Source: Bauldia litoralis (GTDB lineage Bacteria > Pseudomonadota > Alphaproteobacteria > Rhizobiales > Kaistiaceae). From it: 64,000 bases of DNA. This document shows positions 26,450 to 35,288 of the stretch, in pieces. The stretch's first letter is position 1; the number at the start of each line of letters is the position of its first letter. Location: positions 682,001 to 746,000 of the forward strand of contig NZ_FMXQ01000001.1 in the NCBI RefSeq assembly GCF_900104485.1, read 5' to 3'. The translations under genes and the position numbers were made by a program. The notes under the pieces are model-generated. The model was not told the DNA's origin and did not search any database. It saw nothing but the letters and a program-made list of their open reading frames with translations.

Positions 26450-29400
26450 TCCATCGCGCCGGGGAGGCTCGTGATCAGGCCCGAACAGACCCATCCGCAC
26501 CTCGTCGGCAGCGACCAGCCGCCGCGAACGGGCATGGCGCGGCTGGGATCGATCGGTGCGCGATGGCTCGCCCACGGGCTTGGCCGACCGATCGAGCGGT
26601 TTGGCGCCGCGCTTCGCCGGCTCGCCGCGGACAATGGTGGCCGACCCCACTTCGAAGCTGATCGCGAGCGCCGTCGGTTCGCTCTGGCGGTCAAGAGCAT
26701 GCCGATCGGCCTCTGCCTCTTTGACGCCGACCATCGTCTGGTGATCTGCAACCGGCGCTATGCGGAGATGTACGGCCTGCCGGATTCGCTGATCCGGCCG
26801 GGAACGCATTGGCACGAAATCATCCGCTTCTGGATCCGGATCGAGAACTACGACGCCGAGCAGGCCGAGGCGTTTTTCGAACGGCTCGACCGCGCTTCGT
26901 ACCAGAACCACGTCTCGACCGAGACGATCCACCTCCCGGGCAATCGCGCCTACAACCTCCTTCATCAGCCGCTTGAGGGCGGCGGCTGGGTCGCGACCCA
27001 TGAGGATGTCAGCGAGCGGCACCAGGCCGAGCGGGAAATCGCCCGCCTCGGCGAAGAGGCCGAAACCGAGCGCCGTCGCCTCGAGGCGGCGCTGACCAAC
27101 ATGCCGATCGGCCTGACCATGTTCGACGCTGACAAGCGTCTCATCACCGCCAACCCGAGTTTTCGCCGCCTCTACGATTTGCCCGACCATCTCGTCAGGC
27201 CGGGGACCCCGTTTCGGGATATCCTGGAGCATCGGATCACGACGGGCCGCTACCCCGGCGGTGATCCGACGACGTGGATCGCGGACCTTATGGATGTCGT
27301 TGATCGCCACGAAGCGTTGCGCGATGTCCTGACCTTCCGGAACGGAAGCACGATGCGCATCGTTCATCAGCCGACCCCCGAGGGTGGCTGGGTGACGATC
27401 CACGAGGATGTGACCGAGCGATACGGTGCGCAACTGGAGATCGCGCGCCTTGGCGAGGAAGCCGAGGTCGAGCGACAGCGGCTCGAAGCGGCCCTGTCCA
27501 ACATGCCGATCGGCCTGACCATGTTTGACGGCGAGAAGCGCCTGATCACGACCAACAGGCGATACGCCGAACTCTACGGGCTCCCGGATCACCTTCTGAA
27601 GCCAGGCACCCCGTTCCGCGATTTGATGGACTTTCGCATCCGTGACGGGAGCTTTCCCGCCGACGGTGCAGAGGAATGGGTTCAGGAGCTCTTCGGTGTC
27701 GTTGAGCGTGGCGAGTCCACGCGCGACCTCACCGAGCTCAAAAACGGCCGTTTCGTCAGCATCATCCATGAACCGATGGTTGGCGGCGGATGGATCGCCA
27801 CCCACGAGGATGTGACCGAGCGCCATCTGGCGGACCGGGAGATCAACCGCCTCGCCGACGAGGCGGAACGCGAGCGGCGGCGCCTCGACACCGCGATGAG
27901 CAACATGCCGATCGGCGTCTGCTTGTTCGATGGCGACAAGCGGCTGATTGCGGCGAACAGCCACTATGCGGAGATGTACCGGCTGGCGGCAGATCGGCTG
28001 GTGCCGGGAATGACTGTCCATGAGGTGCTCGCCCTTCATGTCGAGGCCGGCAACAACGGGGAGTCCGATCCGGACGAATGGACGGCCGAAGCGCTGCGTA
28101 TCGCCCATCTCTCCTCCGATTGGCGTGGAATCAAGCCGACCGCGAGCGGACGGACCCACAGCATCCTGATCAAGCCGTTGAACGGCGGCGGCTGGGTCTC
28201 GACCCATGAGGACGTCACCGAGCGATTTGAGGCGCAGCAGGAAATCCTGCGTCTCGGCGAGGAGGCGGAGATCGAGCGGCAGCGCCTCAACGCGGCGGTC
28301 AACAACATGCCGATCGGCCTCGTCATGTTCGACGCCGAGCAACGGCTCATCGTCGCCAACGGCCGCTATGCGGAAATGTACAGGATGCCGCGCCGCCTCA
28401 CCGCGCCGGGCACGCCGCTGGAAGCGATCCTCGCGCAGAGGACCAGCGCTGGCGAATTCGGCGGACCGGATGCAGCAGCCTATGATCGTTTCGTCCGGAA
28501 GATGGTCGACCAGCGTGAGCCGGCCAGCGACATTCTGCGCTTCCGCGATGGCCGCATCTTCAGCCTTGTCTTTCAACCGATGAAGGACGGCGGCTGGGTC
28601 ACGACCCATGAAGACGTCACCGACCGCCAGAAGGCGCAGGCGCAGATCGCCCACATGGCGCATCACGACTACCTGACCGATCTGCCCAATCGCGTTCTTT
28701 TCCGGGAGCGGATCGAACAGGCGCTGGCCCGCGACGGCGCTGGCAAGGGCGTCGCCGTTCTTTGCCTGGATCTCGATCACTTCAAGGCGGTGAACGATAC
28801 GCTCGGACATCCCGTCGGCGACAAGCTGCTGCAGGCGGCGGCAAGGCGGCTTTCGGCCCTCGACGGCGATGACCTGACCGTCGCACGGCTTGGCGGCGAC
28901 GAATTCGCGCTTCTCCAGATCGGGGCCGATCAGCCCAAGGCGGCGCGAAAGCTGGCCCAACAGATCATTGAGGACCTCTCAGCTCCCTACAAGCTCGATG
29001 GACATCAGGTCGTCACCGGCGTCAGCATCGGCATCGCCGTTGCCCCCGACGATGGCGACACCGCAGACAAGCTGCTGAAGAACGGCGACATGGCGCTCTA
29101 TCGCGCCAAGGGCGATGGACGCGGCCTCTTCCGCTTCTTCGAATCGGAAATGGATGCGCGGATGCAGGCGCGCCGGGCGCTTGAGGTCGACCTCCGCCGC
29201 GCCACCGAACAGCACGAGTTCGAGCTTTACTACCAGCCGCAATTCAACCTTGGCACCGGGAGCGTCACCGGATTCGAGGCGCTTCTGCGCTGGCGCCATC
29301 CGGATCGAGGTCTCGTCTCGCCGGCGGAATTCATTCCGCTCGCAGAAGAAACCGGTTTGATCCTGCCGATCGGCGAGTGGGTCTTGGCCAAGGCGTGCGC

Positions 29401-29950
29401 CGAGGCGGCGAAATGGCCCTCCACCGTGACGGTTGCGGTCAACCTGTCGCCGGTGCAGTTCCGGTCCGCGCACGTCCTTCGGGCCGTCGTCTCAGCGCTG
29501 TCGGACTCGGGTCTCCCGGCCCATCGCCTCGAACTCGAAATCACCGAGAGCGTCCTGCTCATGGAGACCGAGTCGACGCTGGCGCTTCTCAACCAGCTCC
29601 ACATCCTCGGTGTCCGCATCTCGATGGACGATTTCGGCACCGGCTATTCCAGCCTGGGCTACCTGCAGAAATTCCGCTTCGACAAGATCAAGATCGATCG
29701 CGAATTCATCAAGGGCATCTGCGAAGACGAGAAGTCGCTGGCGATCATCAAGGCGGTGACCGGGCTGAGCGCCAGCATGGGCATCGCCACCACCGCGGAA
29801 GGCGTCGAGACCCAGGCGCAGCTATCGCGGGTCAAGGCCGAAGGCTGCACCGAGGTGCAGGGCTTCCTCACCGGCCGGCCGATGGCGGCCCGCGACGCGA
29901 TGGCGTTGCTTCAGGCTCCCTCGCGCGTCATGCAGACCGACGCCGCCTGA
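26447..29950 (+). CDS. Five-PAS GGDEF-EAL cyclic-di-GMP signalling protein
   Basis: 1167 residues with no signal peptide or membrane helices, so it is probably cytoplasmic. Five PAS (PAS_7-like) units each begin with MPIG(L/V)xxFD at residues 85, 219, 353, 487 and 621, an exact 134-residue period. Each ends GGWVxTHEDVTER and is joined by a charged linker (EIxRLGEEAExERxRL). An intact GGDEF follows (816-820, RLGGDEF). No RxxD inhibitory site is seen before it (DGDDLTVARL). The EAL domain is intact (944-946; ITESVLLME, DDFGTGYSSLGYL, KIDREFIKG). Synthesis and hydrolysis of c-di-GMP are both possible. The TTG at 26447 is chosen because AAGGGG lies 9 bases upstream; the next candidates are GTG 26471 and ATG 26534. 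Confidence 0.9.
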   Translation: MSIAPGRLVIRPEQTHPHLVGSDQPPRTGMARLGSIGARWLAHGLGRPIERFGAALRRLAADNGGRPHFEADRERRRFALAVKSMPIGLCLFDADHRLVICNRRYAEMYGLPDSLIRPGTHWHEIIRFWIRIENYDAEQAEAFFERLDRASYQNHVSTETIHLPGNRAYNLLHQPLEGGGWVATHEDVSERHQAEREIARLGEEAETERRRLEAALTNMPIGLTMFDADKRLITANPSFRRLYDLPDHLVRPGTPFRDILEHRITTGRYPGGDPTTWIADLMDVVDRHEALRDVLTFRNGSTMRIVHQPTPEGGWVTIHEDVTERYGAQLEIARLGEEAEVERQRLEAALSNMPIGLTMFDGEKRLITTNRRYAELYGLPDHLLKPGTPFRDLMDFRIRDGSFPADGAEEWVQELFGVVERGESTRDLTELKNGRFVSIIHEPMVGGGWIATHEDVTERHLADREINRLADEAERERRRLDTAMSNMPIGVCLFDGDKRLIAANSHYAEMYRLAADRLVPGMTVHEVLALHVEAGNNGESDPDEWTAEALRIAHLSSDWRGIKPTASGRTHSILIKPLNGGGWVSTHEDVTERFEAQQEILRLGEEAEIERQRLNAAVNNMPIGLVMFDAEQRLIVANGRYAEMYRMPRRLTAPGTPLEAILAQRTSAGEFGGPDAAAYDRFVRKMVDQREPASDILRFRDGRIFSLVFQPMKDGGWVTTHEDVTDRQKAQAQIAHMAHHDYLTDLPNRVLFRERIEQALARDGAGKGVAVLCLDLDHFKAVNDTLGHPVGDKLLQAAARRLSALDGDDLTVARLGGDEFALLQIGADQPKAARKLAQQIIEDLSAPYKLDGHQVVTGVSIGIAVAPDDGDTADKLLKNGDMALYRAKGDGRGLFRFFESEMDARMQARRALEVDLRRATEQHEFELYYQPQFNLGTGSVTGFEALLRWRHPDRGLVSPAEFIPLAEETGLILPIGEWVLAKACAEAAKWPSTVTVAVNLSPVQFRSAHVLRAVVSALSDSGLPAHRLELEITESVLLMETESTLALLNQLHILGVRISMDDFGTGYSSLGYLQKFRFDKIKIDREFIKGICEDEKSLAIIKAVTGLSASMGIATTAEGVETQAQLSRVKAEGCTEVQGFLTGRPMAARDAMALLQAPSRVMQTDAA

Positions 29951-30064
29951 CGACCTTTTTCCCGAACGAGCCGGGCAATGGGCGAAGATCGTGTTGTAGG
30001 GGGCCCTCTCTCGGCTTAACGTCTCTTTCTGCCATCCACATCATTCAAGCAGGCCCGGAGACGC

Positions 30065-30862
30065 ATGAAACCCACCCGGTATTGGCAGGACATGACCACG
30101 CGTGACTTCGCGGAGGGCGACACGGCGAGCTGGATCGCCGTCCTTCCGGTTGCCGCGATCGAACAGCACGGGCCACATCTGCCGGTCGCCACCGACACCG
30201 CGATTGCCGAGGGCATGATCGCCCGCGCGACCGAGTTGCTGCCGAACGACCTGCCGGTGACCTTCCTGCCCGTCCAGGCGGTCGGCAAGTCGAACGAGCA
30301 CATCTCCTCGCCAGGTACCCTGACCACGACCTGGGACACCGCGACGAAATTCTGGCTCGACCTTGGCGACAGCGTCCGGCGCGCCGGCGTCGGCAAGCTG
30401 ATCATCATCAATTCCCACGGCGGCAACGTGCCGATGATTGACATCGTCTGCCGCGAATTGCGCGTCCGCCACGACATGCTCGCCGTCGGCACCGCCTGGT
30501 CGCGCTTCGGCCACCCCGAAGGCGCTCTCGCCGCCGAGGAGGCGCTCTACGGCATCCATGGCGGCGACATCGAAACCTCGATCATGCTGCACCTGCGCCC
30601 CGATCTGGTGCGGATGGAAAACGCCATCGACTTCCGCTCGGCGCAACTCGATTTCATCGACGAGTTCACGCACCTGCGCGCCCACGGCCCCGTCCAGTTC
30701 GGCTGGAAGGCGCAGGATCTCGGCCCCGACGGCACCGTCGGCAATGCCGCCGCGGCCACCGCCGAACGCGGCAAGGCCGTGGTCGACCATCAGGCCCGCG
30801 CCTTCGTTGACCTCTGTCGCGATGTCCACGCCTTCAGTCTCGATCGCCTATGGAAGCCCTGA
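30065..30862 (+). CDS. Creatininase family amidohydrolase
   Basis: 265 residues. The metal-binding motifs of the family are all present: AAIEQHGPHLPVATDT (Glu, His, Asp ligands), INSHGGN (His) and IHGGDIETSIM (Glu). Creatininases open the creatinine ring; other members act on formamidopyrimidines, lactams or the mycofactocin precursor peptide. It overlaps the second FAD oxidoreductase gene by 13 bp, paralleling the deaminase/FAD-oxidoreductase overlap at 19.9 kb. The likely role is hydrolysis of a cyclic amide from a nucleobase-like compound. Confidence 0.88.
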   Translation: MKPTRYWQDMTTRDFAEGDTASWIAVLPVAAIEQHGPHLPVATDTAIAEGMIARATELLPNDLPVTFLPVQAVGKSNEHISSPGTLTTTWDTATKFWLDLGDSVRRAGVGKLIIINSHGGNVPMIDIVCRELRVRHDMLAVGTAWSRFGHPEGALAAEEALYGIHGGDIETSIMLHLRPDLVRMENAIDFRSAQLDFIDEFTHLRAHGPVQFGWKAQDLGPDGTVGNAAAATAERGKAVVDHQARAFVDLCRDVHAFSLDRLWKP

Positions 30863-32235
30863 CCGCCAGCCCCATCAACGGCCTGCGCGAGGCGCTCAGC
30901 GGCATCGCCATGGCCGAGGATCCGGCGACCCTGCGCCTCAAGAGCCGCGACTTCTTCTGGTTTTCGCCCATCCTCAAGCCGCTGCTTGAAGGCCGCGAGG
31001 CGGCGCTCGTCGCCATGCCGCGGACCCGCGACGAGGTGATCCGCATCGCCGCGGCGGCAGCCCGCCATCGCGTTCCGGTTACCGTCCGTGGCGGCGGTAC
31101 CGGCAACTACGGCCAGGCCGTACCGCTCGAAGGCGGCCTGCTTCTCGATCTCTCCGGCCTCGATCGCGTCGTCTGGGCAAGGCCCGGCGTCGGGCGGTTC
31201 GAGGCCGGCGCCCGCCTCCTCGAAATCGACCGGGCGCTCCGCGACCAGCCGGAGGCATCCGGCCGCTGGGAACTCCGCTTTCACCCCTCGACCCGCAAGC
31301 AGGCGACGATCGGCGGCTTTATCGCCGGTGGCGCCGCCGGGTGCGGCTCCTGCACCTGGGGCCAGATATCCGATCCCGGCGCCGTCCTCGCCGTGCAGGT
31401 CGTCACCCTCGAGGAGACGCCGCGCGTCCTCGAGCTACGCGGCAGCGACGTGCTGAAGGTTCTCCACGCCTATGGCGTCAACGGCATCATCACCGAGATC
31501 GAGGTGCCGCTGGCGCCGTGGCAGCCCTGGGCGGAGCGGATTCTCGCCTTCCCGACACTGGGCGACGCCGCCCGCTTCGGCTGGGCCCTGGCGGCCGCCG
31601 AGGGGATCGCCAAGAAAGAGATCGGCATCTTCGATCGCCGCATCCCGCCGATGCTGAAGCGCGTCGCGCCGCTGATGCCGGGCGGTCAGGCGATGGCGAT
31701 CGTCATGGTCTCGGAGCCGCAAGCCGCCGCACTTGCCGACTGCGCCGCCGATCACGGCGGCAGCGTCGTCTACGAAAGGGATCCGGAGGAAGCCGAGGGC
31801 GCCGCCTTCGACGGCAAGGGGACCATGCCCCCGCTCTACGAATACACCTGGAACCACACGACCCTGCATGCCCTGAAGGTCGAATCGGCCATCACCTACC
31901 TGCAGGTCCGCTTTCCCGAAGGCGGCGAACTGGCGCTTGTCGAGGCGATGGAGAAGCGCTTTGGCGACGAACTGCTGCTCCACCTCGAATTCCAGCGACG
32001 CTTCGGCCGCGTCTTCGTCTCCAGCCTGCCCCTCCTCCGCTTCCGCTCGCCCGAGCGACTTGGAGAAATCGTGGCCGAGGTCGAGACGATGGGCGGCGCG
32101 GTATCGAACCCGCATACCTACGTCCTCGACAATGCCGGCTGGAAGCGCACCGACGCGCCCCAGGCCCGCTTCAAGGCGCTCGCCGATCCCCACGGCCTGA
32201 TGAATCCCGGCAAGCTGCTGGAACAGACCAGGTAG
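30850..32235 (+). CDS. FAD-binding oxidoreductase (GlcD/VAO-PCMH type), paralogue 2
   Basis: 461 residues, clearly homologous to the protein at 18498-19901. Shared segments include LKSRDFFWFSPILK, GGGTGNYGQAVPLEGG, FHPSTRKQATIGGFIAGG, NGIITEIEVPL, YEYTWNHTTLHALKV, ITYLQVRFP and GLMNPGKLL. FAD is probably bound through the GGTGNYGQ and AGG loops. The start overlaps the creatininase stop by 13 bp, giving tight coupling. Having the same oxidase coupled to different ring hydrolases suggests both act on chemically related products. The substrate is unknown. Confidence 0.87.
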   Translation: MEALTASPINGLREALSGIAMAEDPATLRLKSRDFFWFSPILKPLLEGREAALVAMPRTRDEVIRIAAAAARHRVPVTVRGGGTGNYGQAVPLEGGLLLDLSGLDRVVWARPGVGRFEAGARLLEIDRALRDQPEASGRWELRFHPSTRKQATIGGFIAGGAAGCGSCTWGQISDPGAVLAVQVVTLEETPRVLELRGSDVLKVLHAYGVNGIITEIEVPLAPWQPWAERILAFPTLGDAARFGWALAAAEGIAKKEIGIFDRRIPPMLKRVAPLMPGGQAMAIVMVSEPQAAALADCAADHGGSVVYERDPEEAEGAAFDGKGTMPPLYEYTWNHTTLHALKVESAITYLQVRFPEGGELALVEAMEKRFGDELLLHLEFQRRFGRVFVSSLPLLRFRSPERLGEIVAEVETMGGAVSNPHTYVLDNAGWKRTDAPQARFKALADPHGLMNPGKLLEQTR

Positions 32236-32246
32236 GAACTGAAGCG

Positions 32247-33803
32247 TTACGCCGGCCGGGCGATCAGTTGCGCCTTCGCCGGGCGCGGATGGATCATCCA
32301 CGCCACGAGCAGGACGAACAGCGCCGCGATGCCGCTGCCGATCGCGAACCAGGTCCCGGCGGCGGCCAGGCCGGCGGTCGCCGCCCAGGCCATCGACGAC
32401 AGCGCCTCGGCGAATGTCGCGACCCGCGACGAGGTCTGGCGACGGCGGAAATGACTGCGCTTCGCCTGTCCCTTGAACAGGAGCTGGATCGTCGTCGACG
32501 CGGTCGCCGCGATGGCGATGGCGACGGCCGTCACCAGCGCCGCCCAGGGCGCCGACAGGGCAAGCAGGATGACCAGCGGCGACGAGACGACGGCGATCGC
32601 GCCGAGCACCGCCTCGACCTTGGCGCGGATGATCATGCGCGTCGGCACCGGCGCGGTGGCGATCAGGTCGGGCGCGTCCTCGCCGGATACCGCGAGCCAT
32701 GCGAGCCCGCCGGCAAGTTGACCGGCCGCCACCACGAGTACCGGCACGATGACGATGATCGTGTCGCCGTCCTCGCCGAACTTGCGCCACAGCAGCAGCG
32801 CCGGCGGCAGCAGGTAGAGGAGCTGCATCAGTGTCTGGGAGATCAGCCATGGATCGCGCAGGAGCAGGGTCCATTCCTTGCGGCGCAGCACCTGCATTGC
32901 CGACAGCGCGCGGAACTTGCGCTGTTTCGCCTGGGCCCGCATCCGCAGTTCCGTCACCCCCGCGGTGGCGATCGCATAATCGGCGAAGCGGGTGGCGAAG
33001 AGCGCGATCGCCCCGGCCAGCACGAGCGCCGCGAGGGCGAGCATGGGGATCAGGGCGTCGACATCGCCGGTCAGCGCCCGCGCCGGCAGCCAGACGATGC
33101 TTTCGACCGGCGGCAGCAACTCGGCGAATTTTTCCGACTGCAGGATGGCAAAGCGCGAGATCGTGCCGTTGGTCAGGATCGCCGCGGCCTGCAGGCCGAT
33201 GACGAAGGTGGCGCCGACGATCGCCGCGACCACCTGCGCCACGAAGCGCGCCCGGCGCGGCCCGATGACATGGAAGAGCAGGATGCTGATGCCGACGGCG
33301 AAGGCGGTGGCGAAGCAGGCGGCGACGCCGGCCATGCCATAGGCGGTCAGCCATCGCGCCCCGCCCTTGATCACCAGGATGTTGATGAAGGGGCCGGCCA
33401 GCAGCACCGCCATCGCAAAGGTGGTGAAGGCGATCGCCATGATGCGGATCGAGAAGACCTTCGGCGCGACGGCGGGCGAGGTGAGGATCAGGTCGAGGTC
33501 GGCGCGGGCATAGAAGGCACGGGTCACTGCCTCCAGCGCCTGCGAGATCATCAGCGACGACGCCAGGATGCCGATCGCCGTGGCGTAGACCAGCACGTCG
33601 CGCTCGGGGTCGATGCCGACATTGGCCAGGCTGCCGACCACGTAATTCGCCAACCCATGCATCAGCCCGGCGAAGATCAGGAAGCCGATGACGATGCCGA
33701 AGGTCCGGCGGCGCCGGCCGGCGGTGATCATCGAGATGAAGTCGCGCCAGGCCAGCCGCACCTCGTGGTGGGCGAACCAGAGAACCGTGCCGGGCTGGCT
33801 CAT
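32247..33803 (-). CDS. ABC exporter permease subunit (ABC-2-like, large)
   Basis: 518 residues with about twelve hydrophobic segments, in two clusters separated by a charged middle (ELRMRAQAKQRKFRALSAMQVLRRKEWTLLLRDP). This layout resembles large permeases of heterodimer-free ABC-2 exporters seen in alphaproteobacteria. Its ATG overlaps the stop of the ATP-binding gene (ATGA), so the pair forms one transporter. The substrate is unknown. Its stop faces the FAD oxidoreductase stop 12 bp away. Confidence 0.82.
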   Translation of the reverse strand: MSQPGTVLWFAHHEVRLAWRDFISMITAGRRRRTFGIVIGFLIFAGLMHGLANYVVGSLANVGIDPERDVLVYATAIGILASSLMISQALEAVTRAFYARADLDLILTSPAVAPKVFSIRIMAIAFTTFAMAVLLAGPFINILVIKGGARWLTAYGMAGVAACFATAFAVGISILLFHVIGPRRARFVAQVVAAIVGATFVIGLQAAAILTNGTISRFAILQSEKFAELLPPVESIVWLPARALTGDVDALIPMLALAALVLAGAIALFATRFADYAIATAGVTELRMRAQAKQRKFRALSAMQVLRRKEWTLLLRDPWLISQTLMQLLYLLPPALLLWRKFGEDGDTIIVIVPVLVVAAGQLAGGLAWLAVSGEDAPDLIATAPVPTRMIIRAKVEAVLGAIAVVSSPLVILLALSAPWAALVTAVAIAIAATASTTIQLLFKGQAKRSHFRRRQTSSRVATFAEALSSMAWAATAGLAAAGTWFAIGSGIAALFVLLVAWMIHPRPAKAQLIARPA

Positions 33804-34552
33804 GCCGCCGCGCTCGTCTCTTCGGTGATGTCGAGGAAGATGTCCTCGAGGCTGGATTCGCCGCGACCCGCCTTGAGCCGCAACTCGGCCAGCGTCCCCT
33901 CGGCGATCAGCCGGCCGTGGGCAATGACGCCGATCCGCTCGGCCATCCGCTCGGCCACTTCGAGGATATGGGTGGTCATGATCACGGTCGCGCCGTTCCG
34001 CACCCGCTCGGCCAGCACGTCCTTCACCAGCCGCGCCGACCGCGCGTCGAGGCCGGTCAGCGGCTCGTCCAGGATGATCAGCCGCGGCTCATGCACCAGC
34101 GCCCCGGCAAGGGCGACCTTCTGGCGCATGCCCTTGGAAAATCCCTCGCAGCGATCCTGTGCATGCGGCCCGAGCCCGAGCCACGAGCAAAGCTCCAGCG
34201 CTCGGGCTTCCGCCGTCGATGTCTCGATTCCCCATAGCCCGGCGACGAATTCGAGATACTCGATCGGCGTCAGCTTGTCGTAGATCATCGGCTCGTCGGA
34301 GACCCAAGCGGTCATCCGCTTCGCTGCAACCGGGTCGGCCAGCGCATCGACGCCGAAGATCGAGATCGCCCCGGCGTCCGGCTTCAGGAGCCCCGCCACC
34401 ATGCGCAGGGTCGTCGTCTTGCCGGCGCCGTTCGGCCCGAGCAGCGAATAGAATTCGCCGCCATGGATCGTCAGGTCGAGTTCGTCGACCGCCGGACGAT
34501 CGTAGCATTTGGTCAGGCCCTGGACGCTGAGCGCGGATGTGATCGGGGTCAT
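33800..34552 (-). CDS. ABC exporter ATP-binding protein (CcmA/ABC-2 type)
   Basis: 250 residues. Walker A is GPNGAGKT at 39-46, the signature is the FSKGMRQK variant of LSGGQ, Walker B is LIILDEPLTGLD, and the switch His is in TTHILE. DEPMIYDKLTPIEYLEFVAGLWG is typical of exporters of the drug/antibiotic-efflux group. It is coupled with the permease at 32247-33803. A 62-bp spacer separates it from the divergent gene at 34615. Confidence 0.92.
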   Translation of the reverse strand: MTPITSALSVQGLTKCYDRPAVDELDLTIHGGEFYSLLGPNGAGKTTTLRMVAGLLKPDAGAISIFGVDALADPVAAKRMTAWVSDEPMIYDKLTPIEYLEFVAGLWGIETSTAEARALELCSWLGLGPHAQDRCEGFSKGMRQKVALAGALVHEPRLIILDEPLTGLDARSARLVKDVLAERVRNGATVIMTTHILEVAERMAERIGVIAHGRLIAEGTLAELRLKAGRGESSLEDIFLDITEETSAAA

Positions 34553-34614
34553 GGCTACCGGTGTGATGGAGGAGTAATCTCCGCCACCACTATCGCACCG
34601 ATGGTTTCAGCCAG

Positions 34615-35253
34615 GTGAATCCAAAAGGGCAAATATCCGCCGTTTCAGGAACGCCGGCCGACGCGCCGCTGCCGCCGGAACACCATGCGCTTCATCTGCG
34701 CGAAGGCGCCGCGCGCTTCGCCTGGCGCCTGCGCGACGAGGGCGTCACCCTCACCGCATCCGGTCTCGAATGGACGGCCGACGGCATCCGCCGCAACCTT
34801 GCCTACACGGAGATTGTCGAGATTCGCCTCCAGACCGGCCATATCCCCCGATCCGGCGACTTCGGCGCGTGCGCGATAAAATTCCGCAACGGCGTCCTGC
34901 TGACCGTCAACAGCCTCAACAGCTGGGGGACGCCGGACGACGAACGCGTCGGTCCCTACATCGTCTTCGTCGAGGACCTTCACGCCCGTCTCGGGCAGGA
35001 AGACCGCGGGCGCATCCGCTTCCTTGCCGGCAATACCGATGGCCGCTACCGCTTCGGCGTCTTCGCCGCGGTTCTCGCCGGCGCCTTCTTCGTCGTGCTG
35101 CCGCTGGTTCTCGTCTTCGTCACCGGCGAGGGCGAGGCGCTGTTCCTGACCCTGGCAGGCGTCTTCTTCGTCTATCCGGTGATCCGCGTCATCCGCAAGA
35201 ACGAGCCGCGCAGCTACAATCCGCAGCGGCTGGACGACGATTTGTTTCCGTGA
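34615..35253 (+). CDS. Hypothetical protein with two C-terminal transmembrane helices
   Basis: 212 residues. The N-terminal 140 are soluble and beta-rich (VTLTASGLEWTADGIRRNLAYTEIVEIRLQTGH), reminiscent of a PH-like domain. Two hydrophobic segments follow, FGVFAAVLAGAFFVVLPLVL and ALFLTLAGVFFVYPVIRVI, then a short cytoplasmic tail. No upstream ATG is in frame; a GTG at 34615 is the first start and lacks a strong ribosome site, so the N-terminus is uncertain. I do not recognise a named family. Confidence 0.7.
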   Translation: MNPKGQISAVSGTPADAPLPPEHHALHLREGAARFAWRLRDEGVTLTASGLEWTADGIRRNLAYTEIVEIRLQTGHIPRSGDFGACAIKFRNGVLLTVNSLNSWGTPDDERVGPYIVFVEDLHARLGQEDRGRIRFLAGNTDGRYRFGVFAAVLAGAFFVVLPLVLVFVTGEGEALFLTLAGVFFVYPVIRVIRKNEPRSYNPQRLDDDLFP

Positions 35254-35288
35254 TCGGAGGCGGGCTGGCCCGCCTCCCGAGCGCAGCG

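Noticed and set aside
26396-28960. 854-residue open frame on the minus strand opposite the PAS repeats
   Set aside because: Antisense shadow of the PAS units; it looks repetitive only because the coding strand repeats every 402 bp.
31341-34283. 980-residue open frame on the plus strand
   Set aside because: It runs through the end of FAD oxidoreductase 2 and antisense to the ABC exporter genes; very low-complexity Arg/Asp/Gly composition.
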